Shown: positions 35,235-43,742, counted from the stretch's first letter. The stretch is DNA of 64,000 nt from Phycisphaerales bacterium (GCA_020831775.1 JAFIFZ010000036.1:123255-187254), one strand, 5' to 3'. Notes: generated by a model not told the origin, from the sequence alone. Made by a program: numbers and translations.

Positions 35235-36191
35235 GTGAGAGAGCGAGGAGAGATCGCTCGCGGCGAGAGAGCTGTGCAGTCAGACCTTCAGGTCTATCTG
35301 CGGGAGATCCATCGGACCCCGCTGTTGACCGCCGAGGAAGAACGCGAACTCGGCGCGAAGGTCATGAACGAGAATTGCCCGGCGGCGCGTGAGCGCATGA
35401 TCCGTGCAAATCTGCGGCTCGTCGTTGCGATCGCGAAGAGATATTCCGGTCGTGGATTGCCCCTCAACGATCTGATCGAGGAGGGCAACATCGGTCTGCT
35501 CCGTGCGGTGGAGGGCTTCGACCCCACGCAGGGCGCCCGGTTCAGCACCTACGCGTCGTGGTGGATCAAGCAGGCGGTCAAGCGTGCCTTGATGAGCGCG
35601 TCGCAGCCGATCCATGTGCCCGCGTACATGGTCGAGCTGATCGCCAAGTGGCGGACCGCCAGCAGGTCCCTCGAGAACGATCTGGGCTACCCGCCCTCGA
35701 TCGAGCAGCTCGCCGAGCACATGGATCTGCCTGTTCGGAAGGTGAAGATCATCCGGCGTGCCGTTCGGGCGCTGCGGGCCTCCAACCAGGGCCCGGTCAA
35801 CTCCGACGGCGACCTGATGAGCCTGGGCGAGCTGCTCGCCGACACCCGGACCGCCGAGCCGGAAGAGCGGATGCTGATGCGGGAGGACCTCGCGCTTCTC
35901 CGCAAGCTGCTCGAGGCGATCGACGACCGCGAGGCCCAGATCCTGCGCTTGCGGTTCGGGCTCGACGGGCAGCAGCCCCTGACCCTCAAGCAGATCGCCG
36001 ACGAGGTCGGGATCAGCCGCGAGCGGGTCCGCCAGATCGTCGACGAGTCGCTGACGCGTCTGAACGCCCAGATCACCGACGACGCCCCGTCGCGGCACTT
36101 CCGAGAGAACCGGGTGCCCGGTCGAGCGGCCGATGAGGCCTCGGCCGCCTCCCGATCGTCCTCGCGGTCGCGTCGCGTCGCGGCCCGCTGA
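35235..36191 (+). CDS. RNA polymerase sigma factor, sigma-70 group (RpoD/SigA-like)
   Basis: 318 residues from the GTG at 35235, which has AAGGTGG 7 nt upstream; an earlier in-frame start (35100) would lie before the promoter. Region 1.2 ([20 protein letters not shown]), region 2 ([39 protein letters not shown]), region 3 ([20 protein letters not shown]) and region 4 with its helix-turn-helix ([20 protein letters not shown]) are all present. Region 1.1 is missing, so this is a short primary-like or group 2 factor. An Arg/Ser-rich tail of about 35 residues follows region 4. A good promoter precedes it and a strong terminator follows, so it is transcribed alone. Confidence 0.9.
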   Translation: MRERGEIARGERAVQSDLQVYLREIHRTPLLTAEEERELGAKVMNENCPAARERMIRANLRLVVAIAKRYSGRGLPLNDLIEEGNIGLLRAVEGFDPTQGARFSTYASWWIKQAVKRALMSASQPIHVPAYMVELIAKWRTASRSLENDLGYPPSIEQLAEHMDLPVRKVKIIRRAVRALRASNQGPVNSDGDLMSLGELLADTRTAEPEERMLMREDLALLRKLLEAIDDREAQILRLRFGLDGQQPLTLKQIADEVGISRERVRQIVDESLTRLNAQITDDAPSRHFRENRVPGRAADEASAASRSSSRSRRVAAR

Positions 36192-36222
36192 GACCGGTCC
36201 AGATCCCCGAGACACTCCCTCG

Positions 36223-36251
36223 CCCGCACCGGTCACGGTGCGGGTGTTTTT
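36223..36251 (+). terminator. Intrinsic terminator of the sigma factor gene
   Basis: CCCGCACC, a 6-nt loop and GGTGCGGG form an 8-bp stem followed by TGTTTTT, 32 nt after the stop codon. Confidence 0.9.
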
Positions 36252-36281
36252 CTGCGCCCCACAGCCTCCGGCCCGATCGGC

Positions 36282-36287
36282 TACCAT
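36282..36287 (+). promoter_or_regulatory. -10-like hexamer TACCAT, candidate leaderless promoter
   Basis: TACCAT ends 8 nt before the ATG at 36296, just after the sigma-gene terminator, and there is no Shine-Dalgarno. The next gene's transcript may begin at its start codon. Confidence 0.4.
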
Positions 36288-36295
36288 GACGCGCC

Positions 36296-37948
36296 ATGAG
36301 GTTCAAAAAGATGCGTAATGGGGATGGGGTTGTTCGTCTGGCCCTTGCCGGCGTGCTTTCGCTGGCGGTGCTCGCGCCCTCGGCGGCGAGCGCCCAGGCC
36401 TCCGTCAGCGACGCCAACGACCTGTACCGGAACATCCGGATGGGCGACGGCCAGCCCGGCGACCGATCCGACCTGCACCTGATCCCCGTCATCGCGGTGA
36501 TGGATCGCCCGCCGGTCGGCGCCGACACGCCCGACAGAGCGAGGCTGCTGCAGCCCGGGATGGCCGCGTGGGACACCGCCGCCGCCTGGGCCTCCAGCCC
36601 CGCCCAGCAGCGGGTGCTCGAGAAGCTCCGCCTGGTGACCGAAGAGATCGACCCCAGCTTCGCGATGGGGTACGGGCAGCCCTACGGCCAGGACGCGCTG
36701 CTCGAGTTCTTCGAGCTCGAATTGCCCGAGGAAGTCTTCGACGCGATCATCGAGCGGGGCCTGTTCACCGACATCGATGTGGGGGGGACGCCGCTGCTGG
36801 CCGCGGCCGATCGCAGCGAGCGGGGCGTGCCGACGGTCTATCGGTGGCTTGCGCCGCTGGTGCATGTCGAGGCGACGCGTCTGTACCACGAGGGCGACAT
36901 CATCGCCTCGCTCCGCCTGCTGAGCGATTACACCTTCTTCGGGCGCCAGATCGCCGACCGCCAGCTCCGGCGTGAGAAGGTGTACGGGCTGACGATGATG
37001 ATCGACGGGCTGGAGCGGATGCGCGACATCGCGTATGTCGACTTCCGCTCCGATGCGCCCCAGCTCCGTTCGACGAATACATGGGACCCGTTGATCCGCC
37101 TGCTCGACCGGATGGCCGACCGCAGCCGCGACAACGAGCCGGGGTTCCTGGAGCTCGATCGGCTCGGCCTGCCTCGGGCGAGCTGGATCGCTGCGCGCCA
37201 ACTCGCGCGTCACACACTCGATTCGAACGGCGCTCGCTCGGGGGCGTTCAACGCGACGATGGCCCGCCTGGGCGGGGGCGACGACCCGCTGCGGATGCTC
37301 GCGACCGCGTCGACCTGGGGCGTGTACGCCCAGCGTCAGAAGCCCCAGTCCGAGGCGCTGCGCGAGATCGAGGACATCATCGGCGACATGCGCCTGCGCT
37401 GGCAGCAGGACGACCCGTTCCACCGCATGATGCGCACGCCCTTCACGCTCGAACGGGTGAACCTGCAGGAGAATGTGCCGGCGTACATCACCCTCTACGG
37501 GACCGATGTGCTCTTCAACCTGCGGCGCATCGTGAGGGCGGAGATCGCCGGGACGCGTCTGGCGCTGGCGGCGGTCGGCAACCGCTACCGGACCGGCGGG
37601 TTTGCGCGCACGCCCGCGTCGGTCCGCCCGACCTGGCTCTTCCGCCTGGACGCGGATCCGTTCAACCCCGCCTCGGGCGCGCAGCCCCTCCAGCTTTTCG
37701 TGCCGGGGCGCGACATCCGCAGCCGCGTGCACGAGATCAATGTGATCGTCGAGGGCGCGCCCAACTTCCGGCGCAACATCGCCGACGACGAGTTCGTCGT
37801 GTACTCCGTGGGCGCCGACGGCGTCGCCAACCTCGCCACGCGTGTGCAGAACTCTGTCTCGCTTGTCGAGGGCGCCGATTACCTGATCTGGCCCCCGGTC
37901 CTCAGCCTCCAGCGCCTGCAGCTCGACGATCTCGGCGAGCTCCGCTGA
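36296..37948 (+). CDS. Secreted protein of unknown function
   Basis: 550 residues with a signal peptide (basic MRFKKMRNGDG, then LALAGVLSLAVLAPSAASAQ). The mature protein is soluble and mixed helical/beta. Notable stretches are RLYHEGDIIASLRLLSDYTF and RREKVYGLTMMIDGLERMRD in the helical middle, and a C-terminal beta-rich part (WLFRLDADPFNPASGAQPLQ; EFVVYSVGADGVANLATRVQ) ending near DYLIWPPVLSLQ. I recognise no family or catalytic motif. It stands between a sigma factor gene and trxB with its own probable promoter; neither neighbour suggests a role. Confidence 0.7.
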   Translation: MRFKKMRNGDGVVRLALAGVLSLAVLAPSAASAQASVSDANDLYRNIRMGDGQPGDRSDLHLIPVIAVMDRPPVGADTPDRARLLQPGMAAWDTAAAWASSPAQQRVLEKLRLVTEEIDPSFAMGYGQPYGQDALLEFFELELPEEVFDAIIERGLFTDIDVGGTPLLAAADRSERGVPTVYRWLAPLVHVEATRLYHEGDIIASLRLLSDYTFFGRQIADRQLRREKVYGLTMMIDGLERMRDIAYVDFRSDAPQLRSTNTWDPLIRLLDRMADRSRDNEPGFLELDRLGLPRASWIAARQLARHTLDSNGARSGAFNATMARLGGGDDPLRMLATASTWGVYAQRQKPQSEALREIEDIIGDMRLRWQQDDPFHRMMRTPFTLERVNLQENVPAYITLYGTDVLFNLRRIVRAEIAGTRLALAAVGNRYRTGGFARTPASVRPTWLFRLDADPFNPASGAQPLQLFVPGRDIRSRVHEINVIVEGAPNFRRNIADDEFVVYSVGADGVANLATRVQNSVSLVEGADYLIWPPVLSLQRLQLDDLGELR

Positions 37949-38045
37949 GCCGGCGCGGGGGAATAGCCAAGGCCCCCCTCCGGGTTACCGGGGAACCCGC
38001 CGGGAGCGTGACGCTCCGGCGCAGCATCGACGAAGGGAACGCCGA

Positions 38046-39029
38046 ATGAGCGACACCGCTCGCAAGCTTGTGATTATCGGTTCGGGCCCCGCCGGCTGGA
38101 CCGCCGCGATCTACGCCGCACGCGCACAGCTCGACCCGATTGTCTATGTCGGTGTGCCCAAGCAGAACCCCTCGATCGTGCTCCCCGGCGGGCAGCTCAT
38201 GCTGACCACCGAGGTCGAGAACTACCCCGGCTTCCCCGAGGGCATCACCGGCCCGGACATGATGCAGGCCTTCCAGAAGCAGGCCGAACGCTTCGGCACC
38301 AAGGTCATCGGCGAGGACATCACCGAGGTCGACTTCGACAAGGACGGCGGCGTCCACACCCTCAAGACCTCCGCCGGCAAGACCGTCAAGGCCCACGCCG
38401 TCGTCATCGCGACAGGCGCCACCGCGAACTGGCTGGGGCTGGAGAACGAGATGCGCCTGGCGATGTCCGGCGGCGGCGTCTCGGCCTGCGCCGTCTGCGA
38501 CGGGGCGCTGCCGATGTTCCGCGACCAGCCGCTGGCGGTGATCGGCGGCGGCGACTCGGCGATGGAAGAGGCGACCTACCTCACCAAGTTCGCCAGCAAG
38601 GTGTATGTGATCCACCGGCGCGACGAGCTCCGCGCCAGCAAAATCATGCAGGAACGCTACATGAAGCAGCCCAACGCCGAGGTGCTGTGGAACAAGCAGG
38701 TCGTCGATGTCCTCGGCGACGAGAAGATCACCGGCGTCGAGCTGGAAGACACCGTCACGGGCGAGAAGTCCACGCTCGATGTCAAGGGCCTCTTCGTCGC
38801 CATCGGGCACACGCCCGCGACGGAGTTCCTCCGCGAGACCGGCCTCGAGTTCGACGACAAGGGCTACATCGTCCTCAAGAGCCGCTCCAGCGCGACGGAG
38901 ATCCCCGGCGTCTTCGCGGCCGGCGATGTCGCCGACGCCCGCTACCGCCAGGCCGTCACCGCCGCGGGCATGGGCTGCCAGGCCGCCCTCGACGCCGAGC
39001 ACTGGCTGGGCGAGCAAGGGCGGATCTGA
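38046..39029 (+). CDS. trxB: Thioredoxin-disulfide reductase
   Basis: 327 residues, normal length. The FAD-binding GSGPAG is at residues 12-17, the redox-active CAVC pair in SACAVCDGALP is near 147-150, the NADPH-binding GGGDSAMEEA is near 168, followed by HRRDELRAS, and the second FAD motif is in GVFAAGDVADARYRQ near the C-terminus. It passes electrons from NADPH to thioredoxin in the cytoplasm. A GAAGGGAA-type Shine-Dalgarno precedes the ATG. No thioredoxin gene is adjacent. Confidence 0.95.
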   Translation: MSDTARKLVIIGSGPAGWTAAIYAARAQLDPIVYVGVPKQNPSIVLPGGQLMLTTEVENYPGFPEGITGPDMMQAFQKQAERFGTKVIGEDITEVDFDKDGGVHTLKTSAGKTVKAHAVVIATGATANWLGLENEMRLAMSGGGVSACAVCDGALPMFRDQPLAVIGGGDSAMEEATYLTKFASKVYVIHRRDELRASKIMQERYMKQPNAEVLWNKQVVDVLGDEKITGVELEDTVTGEKSTLDVKGLFVAIGHTPATEFLRETGLEFDDKGYIVLKSRSSATEIPGVFAAGDVADARYRQAVTAAGMGCQAALDAEHWLGEQGRI

Positions 39030-39104
39030 ACGCCGCGGCTCCCCCGCTCCCGGCCCGCGCCTGATCTTCCGAACGGTTCGGGATCACCACGCAAGGGGCC
39101 GCCG

Positions 39105-40199
39105 GTGCAAGAGCGATCCGAAACCTCATCGCCAACCCCCGCCCGCCTCCGCGCCCGCGTCGAGCACATCTGCCACAACTTTCCGCGGCGGCATGTCTGG
39201 AACCCCACCCAGCTCGACGCCTGTCTCGAATGGATCGAGATCGAGGTCGCCTCGATGGGTCTCGCCTCCACGCGACAGGCGTTCGAGGCGTCGTACTGGA
39301 TCGACGATCGCGGCACCCCCGCGACCCGCACCGTCGCCAACCTCTGCGTCGAGATCCCCGGCGCCTCCCGCCCCGATGAAACGATCGTCGTCGGCGCTCA
39401 CTATGACTCGCGGGTCGGGATGGACGCCCAGCACGCCCGGCGTCCGAAGTTCGACTGGTCAAGCGTGCCCGATGGCGATCCGAAGCGAGAGTTCATGGAC
39501 ACGCCCGGCGCCAACGACAACGCCTCGGGCGTCGCCGCGCTGCTTTCGCTGCTGGAGATGCTCAGGGCCCGCCCGCTCGCGCGCACGCTCTGCGCCGTTT
39601 TCTGGGTGAACGAGGAGTACCCCTTCTTCCGCCACACCTTCGCCCGCGGCGTCCGCCACGCCGGCGCGACCCTCCGCGCCCGCGGCATGGGCAGCCTCCA
39701 CCACGCCCAAACCCTCGCCGCCGAGGGCCGCCCCGTCATCGGCGCGATCGCCCTGGACTCCCTCGGCTGCTACGCCAAGACCCGGGGCTACCACACCGGC
39801 GAGCTCGGCCGCCCCGCCCGCCTCGCCATCCCGGCTGTGTTTCCCGCCCGCCACGACTATGTCGCCCTGCTGAGCGACCGGCGCTCGGCCCCCTGGGCGG
39901 CGTACTTCGCCCGGGCCATGCGCCGGGCCCTCGGCGGGGCCGACAGCGGCGCCCCGCCACTCCGCGTCCTCCGACGCTCGTTCCCGCTCGTGGGCGCCCT
40001 CGGGCACGGCTGGTCCGACGACTGGGCGTACTGGAAACACCGTGTCCCCGCCTTCTGCATCACCGACACGGCCTACATCCGCTCTCGAAACTACCACCGC
40101 GTCACCGACACGCCCGAAACCCTGAACTACTCCGAGTTCGCCCGCGTGGTCGGGGCGATCGCCGCGGCGGTGGGGGAGGTTTGCGGGAAGACCCGCTGA
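39105..40199 (+). CDS. M28-family zinc metallopeptidase
   Basis: 364 residues; GTG start with AAGGGG upstream. The co-catalytic zinc ligands of the M28 aminopeptidase fold can be read: His in IVVGAHYDSR (near 99), Asp in PGANDNASGVAAL, the Glu pair in VFWVNEEYPFF, Asp in IALDSLGCY and His in NYHRVTDTPETLNY. No signal peptide is evident, so the enzyme is probably cytoplasmic, although many relatives are exported. The substrate is likely N-terminal residues of peptides, but deacetylase-like activities also occur in this family. It starts 75 nt after trxB and may share its transcript. Confidence 0.85.
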   Translation: MQERSETSSPTPARLRARVEHICHNFPRRHVWNPTQLDACLEWIEIEVASMGLASTRQAFEASYWIDDRGTPATRTVANLCVEIPGASRPDETIVVGAHYDSRVGMDAQHARRPKFDWSSVPDGDPKREFMDTPGANDNASGVAALLSLLEMLRARPLARTLCAVFWVNEEYPFFRHTFARGVRHAGATLRARGMGSLHHAQTLAAEGRPVIGAIALDSLGCYAKTRGYHTGELGRPARLAIPAVFPARHDYVALLSDRRSAPWAAYFARAMRRALGGADSGAPPLRVLRRSFPLVGALGHGWSDDWAYWKHRVPAFCITDTAYIRSRNYHRVTDTPETLNYSEFARVVGAIAAAVGEVCGKTR

Positions 40200-40358
40200 C
40201 GACACGCCGTCACCCGCGCCGCACCGCCCTGCTCACAGGCTGCTACTCTGCACCGGCCTATGGATGTCGGCAGTCAGTGCTCAGGTCGGGATAGTGGACG
40301 CCGCATGGTCGTGGAAGCGGAGTCCTTGCTAGACTGCACCGACTTAAGGAGATTCGCG

Positions 40359-40988
40359 ATGGCCAAAGATGGAGCTACACCCGAGCACACGATCGGTCGC
40401 CGGCAGCTCGTTCTGCTGACCCTTGCGCTTCAGCCGGACGGAACCCTTGGCAATGGGCTTCGTGGCATCACTCGGCTTCAGAAATTTCTTTTTTTGCTCC
40501 AGCAAGAGTATGGGGTAAGTTTCACGGGCGAGAATGCTCTCGCATTCAAGCCGTACAAGGCAGGGCCGTATTCCAAGAAGATTTACGACGATTTAGAACT
40601 TCTCGAAAATCTAGGGCTTATTGAATCAGAGTCTACAGGTGATGCCACGGAAGCGGAACATAATGCGTTGGAGGATTTGACCTTTGGCCATTTGTTGGGA
40701 AGCGATGCAGAGGCTCTGTCGTCTGAATCGGCTGAGCTCGCTGAAACCTCGGACTCCTTTGATGAGCGACGATTCAAACTTACTCCTGAAGGTAAGGCTA
40801 AGGTCGAGGAGTTACTGCGATCTGAGGCCGCGGCCCCATTCTGCGATCGCATACGCAAAGTCAAATCGAGATTTGCGAATCATTCCCTGAAGGATCTCCT
40901 TCATTATGTGTACACCAAGTACGACGCCTGGACTGGTGAGTCAGAGATTCGCGATCAAGTACTCTCGCGAGGACGTCGTCAATCATGA
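40359..40988 (+). CDS. Island gene A: YwgA/Panacea-like winged-helix protein
   Basis: 209 residues from the ATG at 40359, which has AAGGAG 7 nt upstream; an in-frame ATG at 40260 would add 33 residues without features. The N-terminal half resembles small YwgA/DUF4065-type proteins: ITRLQKFLFLLQQEYGVSFT, then FKPYKAGPYSKKIYDDLELL and ENLGLIESES. Such proteins appear as antitoxins, adaptors and accessory proteins of mobile elements. The C-terminal half (FKLTPEGKAKVEELLRSEAA) continues the winged-helix pattern. Base composition is visibly AT-richer than the core genes on both sides. Its stop overlaps the next start (ATGA). The family call is by pattern only. Confidence 0.55.
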   Translation: MAKDGATPEHTIGRRQLVLLTLALQPDGTLGNGLRGITRLQKFLFLLQQEYGVSFTGENALAFKPYKAGPYSKKIYDDLELLENLGLIESESTGDATEAEHNALEDLTFGHLLGSDAEALSSESAELAETSDSFDERRFKLTPEGKAKVEELLRSEAAAPFCDRIRKVKSRFANHSLKDLLHYVYTKYDAWTGESEIRDQVLSRGRRQS

Positions 40989-41629
40989 CGGACTGGGTGG
41001 CTGCAAGTCTGTGGTTGCATGGCCCGATTGCAACGCTGTCGCTCGCCGGCATCATTACACTTAGCGGCAAGTCGGCGCTTGGTCACGTTCCTGCGGAGAA
41101 ATCGAGGAAACTAGCGAAGACGCTGTTTAGTCAAATGGGGGCGGAACTTCAGAAGCGAATGGAAGTGGCGCTGAATAACTATGAAGTGTCCTCTGGTTAT
41201 GTCCATCGCGATGTTCATCGTATAGTCACTCCAGGCGAGCCCGAGGATCACATTCCGACACGAAAGACAATCATACTTGGCGCAGGTGCCGAGGCAATCA
41301 GAAATGAGCTTAGCGATTTTCTGCTAGATGGGTCACGGGCCATGATTGACTGGAGAATCTTGCGGGAGATCGGCAAGGGTCTCACAGATATCTGTAGCCA
41401 ACTCAGAGTCCTATGTATGTTGACACTTGCGGTGTCTGTGTTTGGGCTGTTGGCCGGCGGTGTCGGTCGGTTTTACGACGCTTCCGCTGCAGTGCTTGTG
41501 TGTGCTCAGATATTTGTGGCGGTCACGGTAGTGTGTGTTGCCGGAGTTCTGTTGTGTTTGTTTCGAATGGTGCGTCAGCGGAATCGGCTTGCGCCCTTGG
41601 AGGATCGCTATGACGACCTTCTTGCGTGA
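40985..41629 (+). CDS. Island gene B: two-helix membrane protein of unknown function
   Basis: 214 residues, overlapping gene A by 4 nt. A weakly hydrophobic N-terminal stretch (ASLWLHGPIATLSLAGIITL) is followed by a soluble helical part (KLAKTLFSQMGAELQKRMEV; AIRNELSDFLLDGSRAMIDW). Two clear membrane helices form a C-terminal hairpin: LCMLTLAVSVFGLLAGGV (about 139-156) and VLVCAQIFVAVTVVCVAGVL (about 165-184), then a short basic tail. No family is recognised. A soluble sensor plus a membrane hairpin is a common layout of effectors in defence operons, but that is only an analogy. Codon use matches gene A, not the core genes. Confidence 0.6.
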   Translation: MTDWVAASLWLHGPIATLSLAGIITLSGKSALGHVPAEKSRKLAKTLFSQMGAELQKRMEVALNNYEVSSGYVHRDVHRIVTPGEPEDHIPTRKTIILGAGAEAIRNELSDFLLDGSRAMIDWRILREIGKGLTDICSQLRVLCMLTLAVSVFGLLAGGVGRFYDASAAVLVCAQIFVAVTVVCVAGVLLCLFRMVRQRNRLAPLEDRYDDLLA

Positions 41630-42026
41630 AGCCGAACTAAAGGAACCGGTTCATCGATACTTTGCAAGGCGGTCATTCCGGGCGACAGCAACAGAGCTCC
41701 AGTTTTATGAATACCGAGTCGATTTGTACGCGCATTCAGTGCGGCTCGGTATTAGCATTGCGGTTGAGCTGAAATTGTCTAAGTGGGGGCGAGCGCTGCG
41801 GCAGGCTCTCGTTTATCAACTGTGTGCGGATCATGTTTACATTGCCATGCCCGCTGAGGTTCGGCATGGCTTGCCTTACGCTCAGGTTGAGCACTACGGA
41901 ATCGGGGTCGTACTGGTGTATCCTACGATGTGTCGTGAAGTGATTGCCCCACGGCGATCCACGGTGGTACGCCGGGACTATTTGTCGTTCTATCGATCGC
42001 AATTGCTCGACGGAGGTGTTGAATGA
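41610..42026 (+). CDS. Island gene C: PD-(D/E)XK nuclease-like protein
   Basis: 138 residues from the ATG at 41610 with GGAGG 6 nt upstream; it overlaps gene B by 20 nt. The start LREAELKEPVHRYFARRSF, the acidic residue in YEYRVDLYAHS, the ELK triad in SIAVELKLSKWGRALRQALV and the following YQLCADHVYIAMP match the layout of small restriction-endonuclease-fold (PD-(D/E)XK) domains: D near 36, then E-x-K near 51-53, then a Gln/Tyr helix. The protein is a single domain with no target-recognition module, so any DNA specificity must come from a partner. Its stop overlaps gene D. Confidence 0.6.
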   Translation: MTTFLREAELKEPVHRYFARRSFRATATELQFYEYRVDLYAHSVRLGISIAVELKLSKWGRALRQALVYQLCADHVYIAMPAEVRHGLPYAQVEHYGIGVVLVYPTMCREVIAPRRSTVVRRDYLSFYRSQLLDGGVE

Positions 42027-43414
42027 CGTCGCGACCACAAATCACTCTGCGATATGGAGCACACGCAGAAAAGGAGTACCTCCAGCGACTTGGGGGTTTT
42101 CTCGATGGTCTACTTTACAGTGGCAACCTGCTCGAGGCGACTCAGGCTGCATCTGTTAGTTTGTTGCTCAAGGTCAGAAAGAAGCAGGCGTCGCCAAGGC
42201 TCTATATAAACCCGATGACCTATATATTTGGGCCATACATTGATCCGGATTCGAACAGAAAGCGGCAGGATCTAAAGTGGATCAAGAGCTTCCGAAAGAA
42301 GTCGCAGCGTCTTGAAATCAAGGACGCGTACCAGGCCTTGGGGGCCGAACTTGGTGAGCCATTTAAGTCTGCGATTCAAGATAGCACCGCTGTCGATCCA
42401 GTTGGCGACTTGAGCGTGGATCGAGACGCTATTGTCGAGGGTACGCTTCGCTATCAAAGCAACAGGCTTGTTGATATCTTCACCGCCGATGAGGAGATCC
42501 GGCAGTTGGCGGGTAGCAGCGTCGAGCAGCTCCAGCCATCGGCCGTGTTCGCTCCCTATTTTTATTGCGCGGATGAGTGGATGTCGGCGGGGATCTCGGC
42601 GAATGCAGATCTGGCGCGTCGGGCGGTGAATGCGGCACCAAAGGCTCCCGTTCACATGATAGCGTGTGTGTCACAGCATGTCTTGCAGAGTCGTGACCTT
42701 ACTAAGCAGTTGTGCCAAGAGTGCTCGGCCACAGGTGTGAAAGCAGTGTGGCTGTGGTTGTCAAAGTTCGATGAACTTGAAGCGAGTACATCCCAGCTTC
42801 GCAAGTATCGTGCGCTTGTTGCGGAACTGTCAAAGTCAGTCAGCGTTCACACCTATGCCGGTGGTTTCTGGAGCATGCTGTTGGCGGGCGATGGCATGGA
42901 AGGTATCTCGCATGGCGTCGGCTATGGCGAGCGGAAACCGGTAGTACAGGTCATTGGCGCTGCCGCGCCAACTGTTCGGTACTACTTTCCTCCAATCGCC
43001 AAGAGGATTGGTGTTCCCGACATCGAAAGAGCATTCCCAGAGCTTGGGATTGAGACGGCCGGTAGCTTCTTCGAGGAGGTGTGTGAGTGTCAAATCTGCA
43101 AAGGCGTGATCGGTAAGGAGCTGCTGAATTTTTCGAAATTTGGTGAAATGCATCGCTCGGAGCCGAACAAGCGACCCGTCCAGACTGCGACTGCGGCGAA
43201 GCTATGCCGATTCCATTTTCTTGTCCACCGGCTGCTGTATGAAGTCAAGGCGGTTGAAGCGTGTGATGGTGACTCCAGGGCGGACTTCTTGCGACGACGC
43301 GCGGGTGAGTGGCCGAGTCAGCCCACAGTTTCGGGCGAGGCGGCGCACATCGACAGGTGGATCGAATCGCTCACCGGCCCTGCGCTGACGATTGATCAGG
43401 CGTTCGCAGAGTAG
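42023..43414 (+). CDS. Island gene D: TIM-barrel-like protein with CxCxxC motif (TGT-like?)
   Basis: 463 residues, overlapping gene C by 4 nt. Strand-like segments alternate with helices as in a TIM barrel: PRLYINPMTYIFG (58-70), AVFAPYFYCA (174-183), VHMIACVSQHV (210-220), VKAVWLWLSKF (239-249) and SVSVHTYAGGF (272-282). Near the end CECQIC (C354, C356, C359) is followed by histidines at 377, 398 and 402 (FHFLVHR). In tRNA-guanine transglycosylases a CxCxxC...H set binds zinc after the barrel, with His about 23-26 residues on; here the spacing is longer or shorter, so the match is partial. If real, a base-exchange enzyme acting on RNA or DNA is possible, as with DpdA. Composition is AT-rich like genes A-C. 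Confidence 0.5.
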   Translation: MTSRPQITLRYGAHAEKEYLQRLGGFLDGLLYSGNLLEATQAASVSLLLKVRKKQASPRLYINPMTYIFGPYIDPDSNRKRQDLKWIKSFRKKSQRLEIKDAYQALGAELGEPFKSAIQDSTAVDPVGDLSVDRDAIVEGTLRYQSNRLVDIFTADEEIRQLAGSSVEQLQPSAVFAPYFYCADEWMSAGISANADLARRAVNAAPKAPVHMIACVSQHVLQSRDLTKQLCQECSATGVKAVWLWLSKFDELEASTSQLRKYRALVAELSKSVSVHTYAGGFWSMLLAGDGMEGISHGVGYGERKPVVQVIGAAAPTVRYYFPPIAKRIGVPDIERAFPELGIETAGSFFEEVCECQICKGVIGKELLNFSKFGEMHRSEPNKRPVQTATAAKLCRFHFLVHRLLYEVKAVEACDGDSRADFLRRRAGEWPSQPTVSGEAAHIDRWIESLTGPALTIDQAFAE

Positions 43415-43448
43415 CTGGCATTCAGAGGGCACACGCGAGTAAGCCTTG

Positions 43449-43477
43449 AAAAAGAAGGCCCCGCAAAAGCAGGGCCT
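43449..43477 (-). terminator. Intrinsic terminator after tRNA-Ser(CGA)
   Basis: On the minus strand AGGCCCTGC, loop TTTT and GCGGGGCCT are followed by TCTTTTTC, just downstream of the tRNA 3' end. On the plus strand no T run follows, so it does not serve the island operon equally well. Confidence 0.8.
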
Positions 43478-43484
43478 CTGAAAG

Positions 43485-43572
43485 CGGAGAGGGGGGGATT
43501 CGAACCCCCGATGACACAATGTGCCATACCGGATTTCGAATCCGGCGCATTCAACCGCTCTGCCACCTCTCC
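43485..43572 (-). tRNA. tRNA-Ser (anticodon CGA)
   Basis: 88-nt class II tRNA on the minus strand. The acceptor arms GGAGAGG and CCTCTCC pair, the anticodon stem-loop reads CCGGA-TTCGAAA-TCCGG with anticodon CGA, there is a long variable arm, and the T arm contains GGTTCGAATCC. CCA is not encoded. Its 3' end points at the AT-rich island, 70 nt away. Confidence 0.95.
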
Positions 43573-43742
43573 GAGAGGTCGGGGCAGGGCCCCGAGCGGG
43601 AGGCAAGTCTAACACCCTCACGCCGCCGCGGCGAGCCACGCCCGCAGAGCGGGCGAGAGAGGCGAGCAGGCGAGAGGCGAGCAGGAGAGCGGAGGAAGGG
43701 GAGACGCGCGTTGGAGGGGCTTGCCGCTCCGTTCTTGCTCCT

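Noticed and set aside
40260..40358. Longer start of island gene A at 40260
   Set aside because: A TACTCT hexamer ends 8 nt before it, so a leaderless start is conceivable, but the added 33 residues have no features and the ATG at 40359 has an excellent AAGGAG.
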